DNA of 10,099 nucleotides from Chlamydiota bacterium (GCA_011065065.1 JAAKFL010000056.1:1-10099); one strand, 5' to 3'; shown: positions 1-8,354, counted from the first letter of the stretch. Notes: a model not told the origin generated them from the letters alone. Numbers and translations are program-made.

Positions 1-60
1 AACAGGATCCCTCTACTATATCTTGTTTATCCTGTCGTTTACGATCCTGTTAATCCTGTT
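1..60 (-). repeat. short imperfect repeats after rpoC, with an inverted copy
   Basis: Read on the minus strand just after the rpoC stop, four 9-nt units follow one another: AACAGGATT (52-60), AACAGGATC (43-51), CGACAGGAT (29-37) and AAACAAGAT (20-28), with a 5-nt spacer at 38-42. A fifth copy lies in inverse orientation at 1-9 (GATCCTGTT on the minus strand). It is perfectly complementary to the unit at 43-51, so a 9-bp stem with a 33-nt loop is possible. There is no U-tract directly after this stem inside the window, so a rho-independent terminator cannot be claimed. The array may continue beyond position 1. The function is unknown: it could be a dispersed intergenic repeat or a transcript-end structure. 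Confidence 0.7.
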
Positions 61-74
61 TTTTTATTGTCTCT

Positions 75-3000
75 CTACGCAGATGGTGCCGCTTGTACTT
101 GCGGCGCTTCAATACTTTCAAAATCAATGATGAATTCTTCTTCCTCACCAACATGGCTTTGTTTGTAGACTTTCATATGATGCTCAAAGCCAGTTCCAGC
201 TGGAATTGTATGACCCATGATCACGTTTTCTTTAAAGCCTTTAAGAGGATCTCTTTTTCCCTCAAAAGCCGCTTCAGTAAGAATTCGTGTCGTGTCCTGG
301 AACGAAGCCGCAGAGATAAATGACTCTGTACTCAATGAAGCTTTCGTGATCCCCAAGAGAGATGGTGATGCTTGTGCCGCTTTACCACCTTCGGAGATCA
401 CCTTTTCATTTTCCAATTCGAATTGCTTCTTATCCACCTCTTCACCAAAGAGCAGGCTTGTATCACCCGGATCAACAACGCGAACCTTCTTCAACATCTG
501 ACGGACAACGATCTCAATATGCTTATCGTTGATGTCCACACCCTGAAGCCGGTAAACTTCTTGAACTTGGTTCACGAGGTATTTTTGGAGCTCACGCACA
601 CCGCACACTTCTAAAATTTCATGAGGAATCACAGATCCGTCTGTCAACTGTTGTCCTTTGACAACATGATCTCCACGCTGAACAATCAAGTGCTTGGTAT
701 GAGGAATCAAATGCTCTTCCTGCATCCCCGAAACTTCATCACGCACAATAACCAGACGCTTATTCTTGTGAACACCAAAGTCCACAACCCCATCAATCTT
801 CGCGATCTCTGAAGCATCTTTCGGCTTACGCGCTTCAAGAAGTTCCGCAACTCGTGGAAGACCACCAGTAATATCCTTGGTCTTCATAGCGCCACGTGGA
901 AGACGAGCTAACATAGTACCAGCTGATGCCATCTGGTTCTCTTTGACCGAAATGATCGCACCACTTGGGATCGGATAAGTACCGACAAGCTCAGTAAACT
1001 CTTTATCAGAGTAAATCGCGACTTGCGGATGCAACTCTCCACGGTGTTGCTTCACGATGATCTCTACCTGACCTGTCTGCTTGTTTTCGGCTCTCTCAGT
1101 TGAAATCCCTTCAACAAGGTCCTCATACTTCACATAACCTGGGCGGTCACAGATAATGGGTATATTATGCTGTTCCCATTCAGCAATTTTCTTCTTACTT
1201 TCAACCTTCTGACCATCTTCAATGAAGATTCGCGTTCCGAGCTCAACATTGAAGATTTGCAGAGGTTCAATCGATTTTGTGCCCAGAAGCTGACGGTATT
1301 CATCAAGAGTACGGCCTTCATCATCCACAATATGGATACTTCCGTTCTTGTTGAGAACCACCCACTCTCCAGCATCGTTCAAGACGGTACGGAGATCGGA
1401 ATAAATGACAATTCCTCCCTTCTCGACAATCAATTCTGGAGACACACTAGTAGACGCGATACCACCAATGTGGAACGTTCTCATCGTCAACTGTGTTCCC
1501 GGCTCACCAATGGACTGAGCAGCGATAATTCCAACAGCTTCCCCTAGACTCACACGGCGGCCATTGGCAAGGTTAACTCCGTAGCAAGAAGAGCAAACTC
1601 CCCACTTCGTTTCACAAGTCAGAACCGATCGAATCCGAATGTTATCAATACCAGCGTCATCAATCGCTTCAGCCTGTTCGAGAGTGAGAATATCACCAGA
1701 CTTGGCCAATAGGATAGTGCGGTCACCTGGAAGGTAAATATCATCACAAACAGTACGACCGAATATACGATCTTTTAAAGGAAGTAATTCCTCCTGCCCC
1801 TGCTTGATCGCTGACACCTCAATTCCATTAAGGGTTCCACACTCTTCTTCAGTCACAATCACATCTTGAGAGACATCCACAAGACGCCTGGTGAGGTAAC
1901 CGGAGTCAGCTGTTTTCAACGCCGTATCCGAAAGACCCTTACGAGCTCCGTGTGACGAAATGAAATACTGCCCTGGACTCAATCCTTCACGGAAGTTAGT
2001 CTTAATCGGGTATTCAATAATCTCACCAGAAGGCTTCGCCATCAAACCACGTAACGCTCCAAGCTGCTTAATCTGTGATTTGTTTCCTCGAGCACCAGAA
2101 TCAAGCATCACAAATAATGAATTCAGGTGCTCATTTTCCACTTCTGCCAAGATATCAAAAAGATTATCCGAAATCTTTTCGGTTACTTCAGTCCAGATGC
2201 TAATCACTTTCGAACGTCTCTCACCATCCGTGATAATCCCATCATCGTACTGACTTCGAACAATGGCAACTTGCCTTTCAGCTTCATCAAGTAGCTTTTG
2301 TTTGGTTTCCGGTACCTTAATGTCGTGAATTCCAATCGAAATACCCGACTTAGTCGCTTCCGAGAACCCAAGGTTCTTCAAGTTATCCAAGAAACGAACA
2401 GTTTTCTCGAGTCCTACCTTTTTGTAGCACTCCATCACCAATTCGCTCATTCGCTTTTTCGGCAGATTGTAATTTTGGAAACCTAACTCTTCTGGGACAA
2501 TCGTATTAAAAATGACCCGACCCGGAGTCGTTTCGATAATTCCAACCTTCGTTCTGAGCTTAATTCTTTCATGAATTCTAAGCCCACGACCCAAGTGATC
2601 CACACGTATGGATTCACCCTCTTTCACTTCCGTCTGTTCCCAGTTATAGCTTCCTGATGCAGACAAAGCTAAAAGTACCTCATTCGCATCTCTGAAAACT
2701 TTAATCTGTTTTCCAAAATCAGAAGGATCAAAGAGAGGATCATGCATGAGGTAATACAACCCAAGAGTCATATCCTGTGTTGGAACTGCAGAAGGTTTTC
2801 CAGACGATGGCAAGAAGATGTTATCAGGTGCCATCATCAACATACGAGCCTCTAACTGAGCTTCGACTGACAGAGGCACATAAACCCCCATCATATCTCC
2901 GTCAAAGTCCGCGTTAAATGCCGCACATACTAGCGGATGCACACGTATCGCCTTACCCTCGATCAGTACAGGCTCAAATGCCTGAATTCCGAGACGGTGT

Positions 3001-4274
3001 AGTGTCGGCGCCCTGTTCAATAGGACTGGATGATGTTTAATGATTTCTTCTAAAACATCCCAGACTTCAGGAGCTTGACGTTGAATCATCTTTTTCGCAG
3101 AGCGAATTGTGTAAACGTATCCCAGGTCTTTTAGCTTTTTCACAATAAATGGCTCGAATAGCTCAAGCGCCATCAGTTTAGGAAGACCACACTGATTGAA
3201 CTTCAATTCTGGTCCCACGATAATGACGGAACGTCCCGAGTAGTCAACACGCTTACCAAGAAGGTTCTGTCGGAATCGCCCAGACTTACCCTTAAGCATC
3301 TCAGAAAGTGACTTCAGAGGACGGTTTCCAGCACCCATAACCGGGTGACCATGTCGACCATTATCAAAAAGAGCATCCACAGCCTCTTGCAACATCCTTT
3401 TTTCGTTTCGCACGATCACTTCAGGAGTTTTTAGCTTAAGAATCTGTTTCAAACGATTATTTCGGTTGATCACACGGCGGTAAAGATCGTTCAAATCTGA
3501 TGTCGCAAACCGTCCACCATCCAAAGGAACCAAAGGACGCAAATCTGGTGGAATCACTGGGACTGCAGATAATACCATCCATTCTGGTTGGTTTGTTGAC
3601 GTAATGAAGCTCTCAACAATTTTCAGACGCTTGGCTAGTTTCATACGCCCTTGCTGAGATTTTGTTTTTCGTAATTTCTCTTTTAACTCATTCAACAAAG
3701 CAGGCAAATCTTCAACCTTTAGAAGATCTTGAATGGCCTCTCCGCCCATTTTTGCCACAAAAGAGCCACGACCCCATTTTTCTTGAGCTTCGCGAAACTC
3801 AACATCATCTAACAATTGCTTAATCTCAAGATCAGTTTCTCCTGGATCAGTCACTACCCACTCTTCATAGTAGATAATGCGTTCAAGGTCTGAAGCCGTC
3901 ATTCCAAGGAGATTACCAATACGGGAAGGCATAGTCTTGAAAAACCAGATATGGACAACCGGCACTGCCAAATCAATGTGAGCCATACGTTCACGGCGCA
4001 CTTTTGACAGAGTGACCTCAACACCACAACGATCGCAAACAATTCCTTTGTGCTTAATTTTTTTATACTTTCCGCAGGCACACTCCCAGTCACGAGTTGG
4101 CCCAAAGATCTTTTCACAAAATAGGCCACCCTTTTCAGGCTTAAAGGTACGATAGTTAATCGTTTCAGGTTTCTTGATCTCTCCTCGAGACCAACTGGAA
4201 CGAATAATATCGTCTGAAGCGATTTTGATTGTTAAACTATCAAAACTTTGTTCAAGCGGTAAATGGTCGAACAT
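75..4274 (-). CDS. rpoC: DNA-directed RNA polymerase subunit beta'
   Basis: Beta' forms the clamp and, with beta, the active centre of RNA polymerase, adding NTPs to the growing RNA. The 1399 residues are full length and match chlamydial RpoC along the whole sequence. Visible parts: the N-terminal zinc site (C65, C67, C80, C83); the switch segment NLLGKRVDYSGRSVI; the catalytic loop with Mg-binding D456, D458 and D460; the bridge helix from about 767 (YFISSHGARKG); the second zinc site (C812, C887, C894, C897); and the trigger loop, with M931, R932 and H935 equivalent to E. coli M932, R933 and H936. The second trigger helix resumes at DITGGLPRV (1134), so about 190 residues are inserted within the trigger loop, as in E. 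coli SI3. The residues after the catalytic aspartates are unusual (MMGVY, not QMAVH). The ATG start has GAGGAG 6 nt upstream and begins 24 nt after rpoB; the stop is TAG. Confidence 0.99.
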   Translation of the reverse strand: MFDHLPLEQSFDSLTIKIASDDIIRSSWSRGEIKKPETINYRTFKPEKGGLFCEKIFGPTRDWECACGKYKKIKHKGIVCDRCGVEVTLSKVRRERMAHIDLAVPVVHIWFFKTMPSRIGNLLGMTASDLERIIYYEEWVVTDPGETDLEIKQLLDDVEFREAQEKWGRGSFVAKMGGEAIQDLLKVEDLPALLNELKEKLRKTKSQQGRMKLAKRLKIVESFITSTNQPEWMVLSAVPVIPPDLRPLVPLDGGRFATSDLNDLYRRVINRNNRLKQILKLKTPEVIVRNEKRMLQEAVDALFDNGRHGHPVMGAGNRPLKSLSEMLKGKSGRFRQNLLGKRVDYSGRSVIIVGPELKFNQCGLPKLMALELFEPFIVKKLKDLGYVYTIRSAKKMIQRQAPEVWDVLEEIIKHHPVLLNRAPTLHRLGIQAFEPVLIEGKAIRVHPLVCAAFNADFDGDMMGVYVPLSVEAQLEARMLMMAPDNIFLPSSGKPSAVPTQDMTLGLYYLMHDPLFDPSDFGKQIKVFRDANEVLLALSASGSYNWEQTEVKEGESIRVDHLGRGLRIHERIKLRTKVGIIETTPGRVIFNTIVPEELGFQNYNLPKKRMSELVMECYKKVGLEKTVRFLDNLKNLGFSEATKSGISIGIHDIKVPETKQKLLDEAERQVAIVRSQYDDGIITDGERRSKVISIWTEVTEKISDNLFDILAEVENEHLNSLFVMLDSGARGNKSQIKQLGALRGLMAKPSGEIIEYPIKTNFREGLSPGQYFISSHGARKGLSDTALKTADSGYLTRRLVDVSQDVIVTEEECGTLNGIEVSAIKQGQEELLPLKDRIFGRTVCDDIYLPGDRTILLAKSGDILTLEQAEAIDDAGIDNIRIRSVLTCETKWGVCSSCYGVNLANGRRVSLGEAVGIIAAQSIGEPGTQLTMRTFHIGGIASTSVSPELIVEKGGIVIYSDLRTVLNDAGEWVVLNKNGSIHIVDDEGRTLDEYRQLLGTKSIEPLQIFNVELGTRIFIEDGQKVESKKKIAEWEQHNIPIICDRPGYVKYEDLVEGISTERAENKQTGQVEIIVKQHRGELHPQVAIYSDKEFTELVGTYPIPSGAIISVKENQMASAGTMLARLPRGAMKTKDITGGLPRVAELLEARKPKDASEIAKIDGVVDFGVHKNKRLVIVRDEVSGMQEEHLIPHTKHLIVQRGDHVVKGQQLTDGSVIPHEILEVCGVRELQKYLVNQVQEVYRLQGVDINDKHIEIVVRQMLKKVRVVDPGDTSLLFGEEVDKKQFELENEKVISEGGKAAQASPSLLGITKASLSTESFISAASFQDTTRILTEAAFEGKRDPLKGFKENVIMGHTIPAGTGFEHHMKVYKQSHVGEEEEFIIDFESIEAPQVQAAPSA

Positions 4275-4280
4275 GTATAT

Positions 4281-4286
4281 CTCCTC
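4281..4286 (-). promoter_or_regulatory. rpoC ribosome binding site
   Basis: GAGGAG lies 6 nt before the rpoC ATG, within the 24-nt gap between rpoB and rpoC. It fixes the start at 4274 and shows independent initiation on a shared transcript. No promoter fits in this gap. Confidence 0.85.
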
Positions 4287-4298
4287 AATGGGTGAAGC

Positions 4299-7200
4299 TT
4301 AATCAGTAATTTCTTGTACACTTTGTGTTCTGATGTCGAGCGCTAATCCTTGCATCTCTTTAATCAAAACGTTAAATGATTCAGGGACACCAGCTCTCAA
4401 TGAATTTTCACCTTTCACAATAGACTCATAAATACGTGTTCTTCCTGGTACATCATCAGACTTAACAGTTAATAACTCTTGAAGAAGATGAGCGGCACCG
4501 TAAGCCTCTGCAGCCCACACCTCCATCTCTCCAAATCGCTGACCTCCCATCTGGGCTTTACCACCCAATGGTTGTTGGGTCACGAGGGAATAAGGACCAA
4601 CAGCACGAGCGTGGATCTTGTCAGCAACAAGATGACCCAGTTTCATCATATAGATGTAACCGACAACGGTCGGGTTGTCGAAACGTTCACCTGAACGTCC
4701 ATCGTATAGATAAGATTTACCGCTTTCGGGTAATCCTTGTTCCTTCATCATTTTCCAGATTTCATCTTCTGGGAAACCTTCAAATACGGGAGTTTTGACC
4801 CATAATCCTGCTTTCTTAGCCGCGAATCCTAGATGTGTCTCAAATACCTGTCCTAGGTTCATTCGAGAAGCAATACCCAATGGATTCAAAATGATTTCAA
4901 CGGAACTCCCATCTTCTAGGTATGGCATGTCAGCTTCAGGGACAATCTTGGAAACAACACCTTTGTTTCCGTGTCGACCCGCCATTTTATCTCCAACCTC
5001 AAGTTTACGCTTAGTTGCGACGTAAACTTTCACTTGGCGAATGATTCCAGGCTCAAGATCTGTATCCCCCTTACGGATCTGCTCAACTTCGGTCTTGTAC
5101 TTCATTTCTAACGACTGAAGCGCAGTATCGTAATCTCTTAAAATTTGTTTCAAGACATTGAAAACTTCGTTGTCTGGCATCAGTAGATCTTCGACAACTT
5201 CATTTTCAATGGCATCGATGACTTCCTCCGAAATCACCTCACCTTCTTGCAGTATGACAGCGGCGGTCTTTCTATGCACAATGGTACCCGAAGCTAATTC
5301 TCCTTGCAGAAGAACCGTCATTTTCTCGTACCGTTCATTTTTCAACTGTGTTTGTTGGATCTTATATTCTCGTTGCAGTTCTTTCAGCTTTGATGCCTCT
5401 TCCACCAACTCGTCATTTGTCGAAGCAATACGCTCTCTTCGACTAAACAATTTCACACCAATCACCTGACCTTCAACCCCAGTTGGGACAACCAATGAAG
5501 CATCTTTCACATCTGCCGCCTTCTCACCAAATATCGCCCGTAGCAAACGTTCTTCCGGAGCGAGCTCTGTTTCAGATTTCGGAGTGATCTTACCGACAAG
5601 AATGTCACTAGGAACCACTTCGGAACCAATGACAACAATACCATCATCATCAAGATTTGCTAATGATTCCTCCGAAACATTCGGGATATCCCGAGTAATT
5701 TCTTCCTTCCCAAGCTTTGTATCTCGCGCTGTGATTTCAAACTCTTCAATATGCACTGAAGTGAAATAATCCTGACGAAGGAGTTTTTCGGAGATGATGA
5801 TCGCATCTTCGAAGTTGTAACCCATCCAAGGCATGAAAGCCACAAGAACGTTTTTACCCAAAGCGATCTCACCAAGATCGGTCGCAGGACCGTCCGCAAG
5901 AACATCACCGGCTTTGACTTCTTCACCCACGCGACAAAGCGGAGTCTGATTGATGCAAGTTCCTGAATTGGATCTTAAGAACTTCTTCAAATGATAAGTC
6001 TTTTTATCGAGTCGGTTCCTCTTAGATGAAATGACGATATGAGCTCCATCTACAGTTTCCACAATTCCATCTTCTTCAGCAATGAGGACAGCACCAGAAT
6101 CTCTAGCCGCCTTTCTTTCAAGACCAGTTCCAATAAGTGGCGCTTCGGTTTTCAAGAGGGGTACCCCTTGACGTTGCATGTTTGATCCCATCAACGCTCG
6201 GTTCGCATCGTTATGCTCCAAGAACGGAATCAATCCAGTCACAATCGATACAAGCTGCTTTGGAGAGACATCCATGTGTGTCACTTTCTCTGTCTCAATC
6301 TCGATCTGCTCACCACGATATCGAGCCCAACACTTTTCCTCCGCAAACATTTTCATATCATCCAACGGAGCTAAAGCTTGAGCGATAATATAACGCTCCT
6401 CTTGGTCGGCGGTCATATATTCTACTTCATCCGTGACAATGCCATCTTTTACAATCCTATAAGGAGTTTCGATGAAGCCAAATTCGTTAATTTTCGCAAA
6501 AGATGAAAGGGAGGTGATCAAACCAATGTTCGGACCTTCCGGCGTCTCAATCGGACAAATTCTTCCATAGTGACTTGTGTGAACGTCACGAACTTCAAAG
6601 CCCGCACGATCTCTGTTCAAACCACCTGGCCCTAATGAAGAGAGTCTTCGTTTATGAGTCAACTCTGCTACAGGGTTTGTCTGATCCATAAACTGTGATA
6701 ACTGTGATCGACCAAAGAAGTCTTTTAGAACACCCGATAGAGCTTTCGCTGAAACGATTTTTCCAGGAGTTAACGTATCAGAGCTGAAGTCGAATAAGTT
6801 CATTCTCTCACGAATAATTTTCTCCATTCGCGCCAAACCAATTCGGCACTGATTCTGAATCAATTCCCCTACAGAACGAACACGTCGATTTCCAAGGTGA
6901 TCAATATCATCGATTGAAGTATCGTCATCACCGGCTCTCAAACGAATCAGATATTTAAGCGCACCAATCACATCTTCTTTTGTCATCGTCAGAGTTTTGA
7001 GCGTTTCATCATTGACGTCAAGACCCAGCTTTGTATTCAGCTTATAACGACCCACTCGACCGAGATTGTATCGCTTACTGTCAAAGAAAAGACGCATGAT
7101 CGCAGAACGAGCATTCGACAATGTTGCAGGCTCACCAGGTCGGATTTTACGATAGAAGTCTTTCAAAGCAGACTCGTAAGAATCAGTTGGGTCCTTTGCA

Positions 7201-8069
7201 AGCATTTTGATAATAGGACTGGTCTCATCAGCACCTTCAGCAATCTTGATTGTGGTACTCCCAGCATCCAACATCCGCTTGAGCATGGCAGTAGTCAATT
7301 TTTCAGACGCTTTTCCGAAAACCAACCCGCTATCTGCATCGACGACATCTGCAGCAAGAATTTTTCCCACATATTTGGAGATATCTTTTTCAGATTTTAG
7401 CTTTGCTTGAGTCGTCTTAAAGAATTCTTCAATAATATCCGAATTAGAAGAAAAACCAAGAGTTCGAATAAATGTTGTGGCTAGAACTTTTCGACGTCTC
7501 TGCTTTCTGTCCACATAAATGTAAATCAGATCATTCGGATCAAAGGCAGCTTCAAGCCAGCTTCCACGATAAGGAATGATTCTGAGAGAAAAGAGTATTT
7601 GCCCCCTGGTATGTCGTTCTTGCTCAAAGCATATCCCCGGAGAGCGATGTAATTGGGACACGACGACCCTTTCAGCACCATTGATGATAAAGGTACCTTT
7701 ATCAGTCATGATGGGAATGGTCCCCATGTAAACTTCTTCTTCTTTAATCCCTGTTTCGTCAGTCAAACGAAACTTCACCTTTAACGTCACACTGTAAGTA
7801 ATCCCACGGCGAATACATTCATTAGGATTGTATTTTGGGACCCCTAAATTATAGGAAAGAAATTCAAGAACCGTTTTCTCATCATAGGATTTTATGGGGA
7901 ATATATCGGTAAAAATCTCTTGCAAACCAATATCTTCCCGATCCTCAGGAAACTTATCCGCCTGTAAAAATTGATTGTAGGACTTAATCTGAATTTCAAT
8001 CAGATTCGGAAGATCGATAATATCCTCTTTTTCCTTAAAACTGATTCTTTTTCGTAAGCGTTGTGACAT
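4299..8069 (-). CDS. rpoB: DNA-directed RNA polymerase subunit beta
   Basis: Beta pairs with beta' to form the catalytic core and holds the RNA-DNA hybrid. The protein has 1256 residues, close to the roughly 1250 of Chlamydia and shorter than E. coli (1342). The N-terminal protrusion and fork segment MTDKGTFIINGAERVVVSQ is at 121-139. The rifampicin-binding cluster is around 453-479: Q459, D462, H472 and S477 correspond to E. coli Q513, D516, H526 and S531 and are all unchanged, so no classical resistance substitution is present at these sites. The active-centre lysines K1028 and K1036 lie in GDKMAGRHGNKG, with the same 8-residue spacing as E. coli K1065 and K1073. The C-terminal clamp segment (QQPLGGKAQMGGQRFGEMEVWA) is intact. 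There is no intein or frameshift. The ATG start is preceded by AGAGGGAG at 9 nt. The gene follows a 303-nt gap after rplL and ends 24 nt before rpoC. Confidence 0.99.
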   Translation of the reverse strand: MSQRLRKRISFKEKEDIIDLPNLIEIQIKSYNQFLQADKFPEDREDIGLQEIFTDIFPIKSYDEKTVLEFLSYNLGVPKYNPNECIRRGITYSVTLKVKFRLTDETGIKEEEVYMGTIPIMTDKGTFIINGAERVVVSQLHRSPGICFEQERHTRGQILFSLRIIPYRGSWLEAAFDPNDLIYIYVDRKQRRRKVLATTFIRTLGFSSNSDIIEEFFKTTQAKLKSEKDISKYVGKILAADVVDADSGLVFGKASEKLTTAMLKRMLDAGSTTIKIAEGADETSPIIKMLAKDPTDSYESALKDFYRKIRPGEPATLSNARSAIMRLFFDSKRYNLGRVGRYKLNTKLGLDVNDETLKTLTMTKEDVIGALKYLIRLRAGDDDTSIDDIDHLGNRRVRSVGELIQNQCRIGLARMEKIIRERMNLFDFSSDTLTPGKIVSAKALSGVLKDFFGRSQLSQFMDQTNPVAELTHKRRLSSLGPGGLNRDRAGFEVRDVHTSHYGRICPIETPEGPNIGLITSLSSFAKINEFGFIETPYRIVKDGIVTDEVEYMTADQEERYIIAQALAPLDDMKMFAEEKCWARYRGEQIEIETEKVTHMDVSPKQLVSIVTGLIPFLEHNDANRALMGSNMQRQGVPLLKTEAPLIGTGLERKAARDSGAVLIAEEDGIVETVDGAHIVISSKRNRLDKKTYHLKKFLRSNSGTCINQTPLCRVGEEVKAGDVLADGPATDLGEIALGKNVLVAFMPWMGYNFEDAIIISEKLLRQDYFTSVHIEEFEITARDTKLGKEEITRDIPNVSEESLANLDDDGIVVIGSEVVPSDILVGKITPKSETELAPEERLLRAIFGEKAADVKDASLVVPTGVEGQVIGVKLFSRRERIASTNDELVEEASKLKELQREYKIQQTQLKNERYEKMTVLLQGELASGTIVHRKTAAVILQEGEVISEEVIDAIENEVVEDLLMPDNEVFNVLKQILRDYDTALQSLEMKYKTEVEQIRKGDTDLEPGIIRQVKVYVATKRKLEVGDKMAGRHGNKGVVSKIVPEADMPYLEDGSSVEIILNPLGIASRMNLGQVFETHLGFAAKKAGLWVKTPVFEGFPEDEIWKMMKEQGLPESGKSYLYDGRSGERFDNPTVVGYIYMMKLGHLVADKIHARAVGPYSLVTQQPLGGKAQMGGQRFGEMEVWAAEAYGAAHLLQELLTVKSDDVPGRTRIYESIVKGENSLRAGVPESFNVLIKEMQGLALDIRTQSVQEITD

Positions 8070-8078
8070 CCTAAAGGG

Positions 8079-8086
8079 CTCCCTCT
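8079..8086 (-). promoter_or_regulatory. rpoB ribosome binding site
   Basis: AGAGGGAG, 9 nt upstream of the rpoB ATG, is a good Shine-Dalgarno match and supports the start at 8069. The resulting N-terminus (MSQRLRKRISFKEKEDI) fits the chlamydial family. Confidence 0.8.
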
Positions 8087-8153
8087 AAAAGATAAAATGT
8101 TGACATATGAAAAAATGTTTTTTTGCAGCAAAATTCGCCATGCACAAAGTATG

Positions 8154-8177
8154 AACTTATGTAATTCAACATAAGTT
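8154..8177. repeat. perfect 9-bp inverted repeat upstream of rpoB
   Basis: AACTTATGT at 8154-8162 and its exact reverse complement ACATAAGTT at 8169-8177 are separated by 6 nt. As RNA it would form a 9-bp stem with a 6-nt loop about 85 nt before the rpoB start. As DNA it could be an operator-like palindrome. The stem has no U-tract behind it, so it is not a terminator. The function is unknown; RNase III-type processing or protein binding are possibilities. Confidence 0.55.
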
Positions 8178-8258
8178 GCGGCGGTATTGAATAAAATGAA
8201 ACTGAGATAATCAAATCAAAAAACCTGTGAACCAAGTATAAAGCTATGCAGCAAATCA

Positions 8259-8288
8259 CTTATATAGCATTTCTATGCTAAACATCAA
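8259..8288 (-). promoter_or_regulatory. possible sigma70-type promoter for rpoBC
   Basis: TTGATG (8283-8288; 4 of 6 to the -35 consensus) and TATAAG (8259-8264; 5 of 6 to the -10 consensus) are 18 nt apart, and would start a transcript near 8252 with a leader of about 180 nt before rpoB. In an AT-rich gap such matches arise easily by chance, so this is only a candidate. A weaker alternative pair, TTGATT and TTTTAT with 17-nt spacing, lies further downstream in the same gap. Confidence 0.3.
8265..8280. repeat. small hairpin TAGCAT-ATGCTA
   Basis: TAGCAT (8265-8270) and ATGCTA (8275-8280) are exact reverse complements around a 4-nt loop. It falls within the spacer of the proposed promoter. The neighbouring GCTAT at 8243-8247 could instead pair with ATAGC at 8264-8268, so two exclusive folds are possible. 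A 6-bp stem is short and may be chance. Confidence 0.35.
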
Positions 8289-8289
8289 C

Positions 8290-8311
8290 CTTTATTTATA
8301 AAAAAATAAAG
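8290..8311 (-). repeat. AT-rich hairpin downstream of rplL
   Basis: CTTTATTT (8290-8297) and AAATAAAG (8304-8311) are exact reverse complements separated by 6 nt. In the transcript the stem is almost only A-U, so it is weak. It includes a run of U residues and sits 14 nt beyond the stronger hairpin at 8326-8354, so it may act together with it in pausing or RNA stability. Confidence 0.35.
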
Positions 8312-8325
8312 ATAATTTAATTTAA

Positions 8326-8354
8326 GAAGCACAGGAACTAAGTTCCTCTGCTTC
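8326..8354 (-). terminator. possible attenuator hairpin after rplL
   Basis: In the transcript a stem of 12 base pairs with one G-G mismatch (6 pairs on either side, GAAGCA...GAGGAAC type left arm) closes on a 3-nt loop, starting 18 nt after the rplL stop. It is followed by an AU-rich stretch, but the main U-run comes only about 15 nt beyond the stem, so it is not a canonical strong terminator. In E. coli, partial termination between rplL and rpoB lowers polymerase synthesis relative to ribosomal protein. The same role here is likely from position but unproven; an endonuclease processing site is the main alternative. Confidence 0.5.

Noticed and set aside
1167..1547. 126-codon plus-strand frame inside rpoC
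   Set aside because: It is a shadow of rpoC in the region of the trigger-loop insertion; no ribosome site or recognisable family, and rpoC is intact there.
4275..4298. Possible rpoB-rpoC fusion or frameshift
   Set aside because: rpoB ends in TAA and rpoC has its own ATG with a good ribosome binding site; the 24-nt gap is normal.
6635..6720. Possible rifampicin-resistance substitutions in RpoB
   Set aside because: The main resistance positions (E. coli Q513, D516, H526, S531) are unchanged. The differences seen, such as Arg at E. coli 508 and Thr at 518, also occur in Chlamydia RpoB as I recall it.
75..8069. Intein or other insertion in rpoB or rpoC
   Set aside because: Both proteins read continuously through all family motifs at normal chlamydial lengths. 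The roughly 190-residue block in the RpoC trigger loop corresponds to the known lineage-specific insertion rather than an intein.
8110..8124. A-run followed by T-run upstream of rpoB as a terminator
   Set aside because: It is a simple A/T symmetry with a 2-nt centre, too weak and too tight to form a stable stem.
8071..8259. 62-codon GTG frame across the rplL-rpoB gap, ending at the rpoB start
   Set aside because: No Shine-Dalgarno site precedes the GTG, which lies next to the proposed -10 box. The frame runs through the inverted repeats, and the Phe/Tyr/Cys/Ser-rich product looks like translated AT-rich non-coding DNA.
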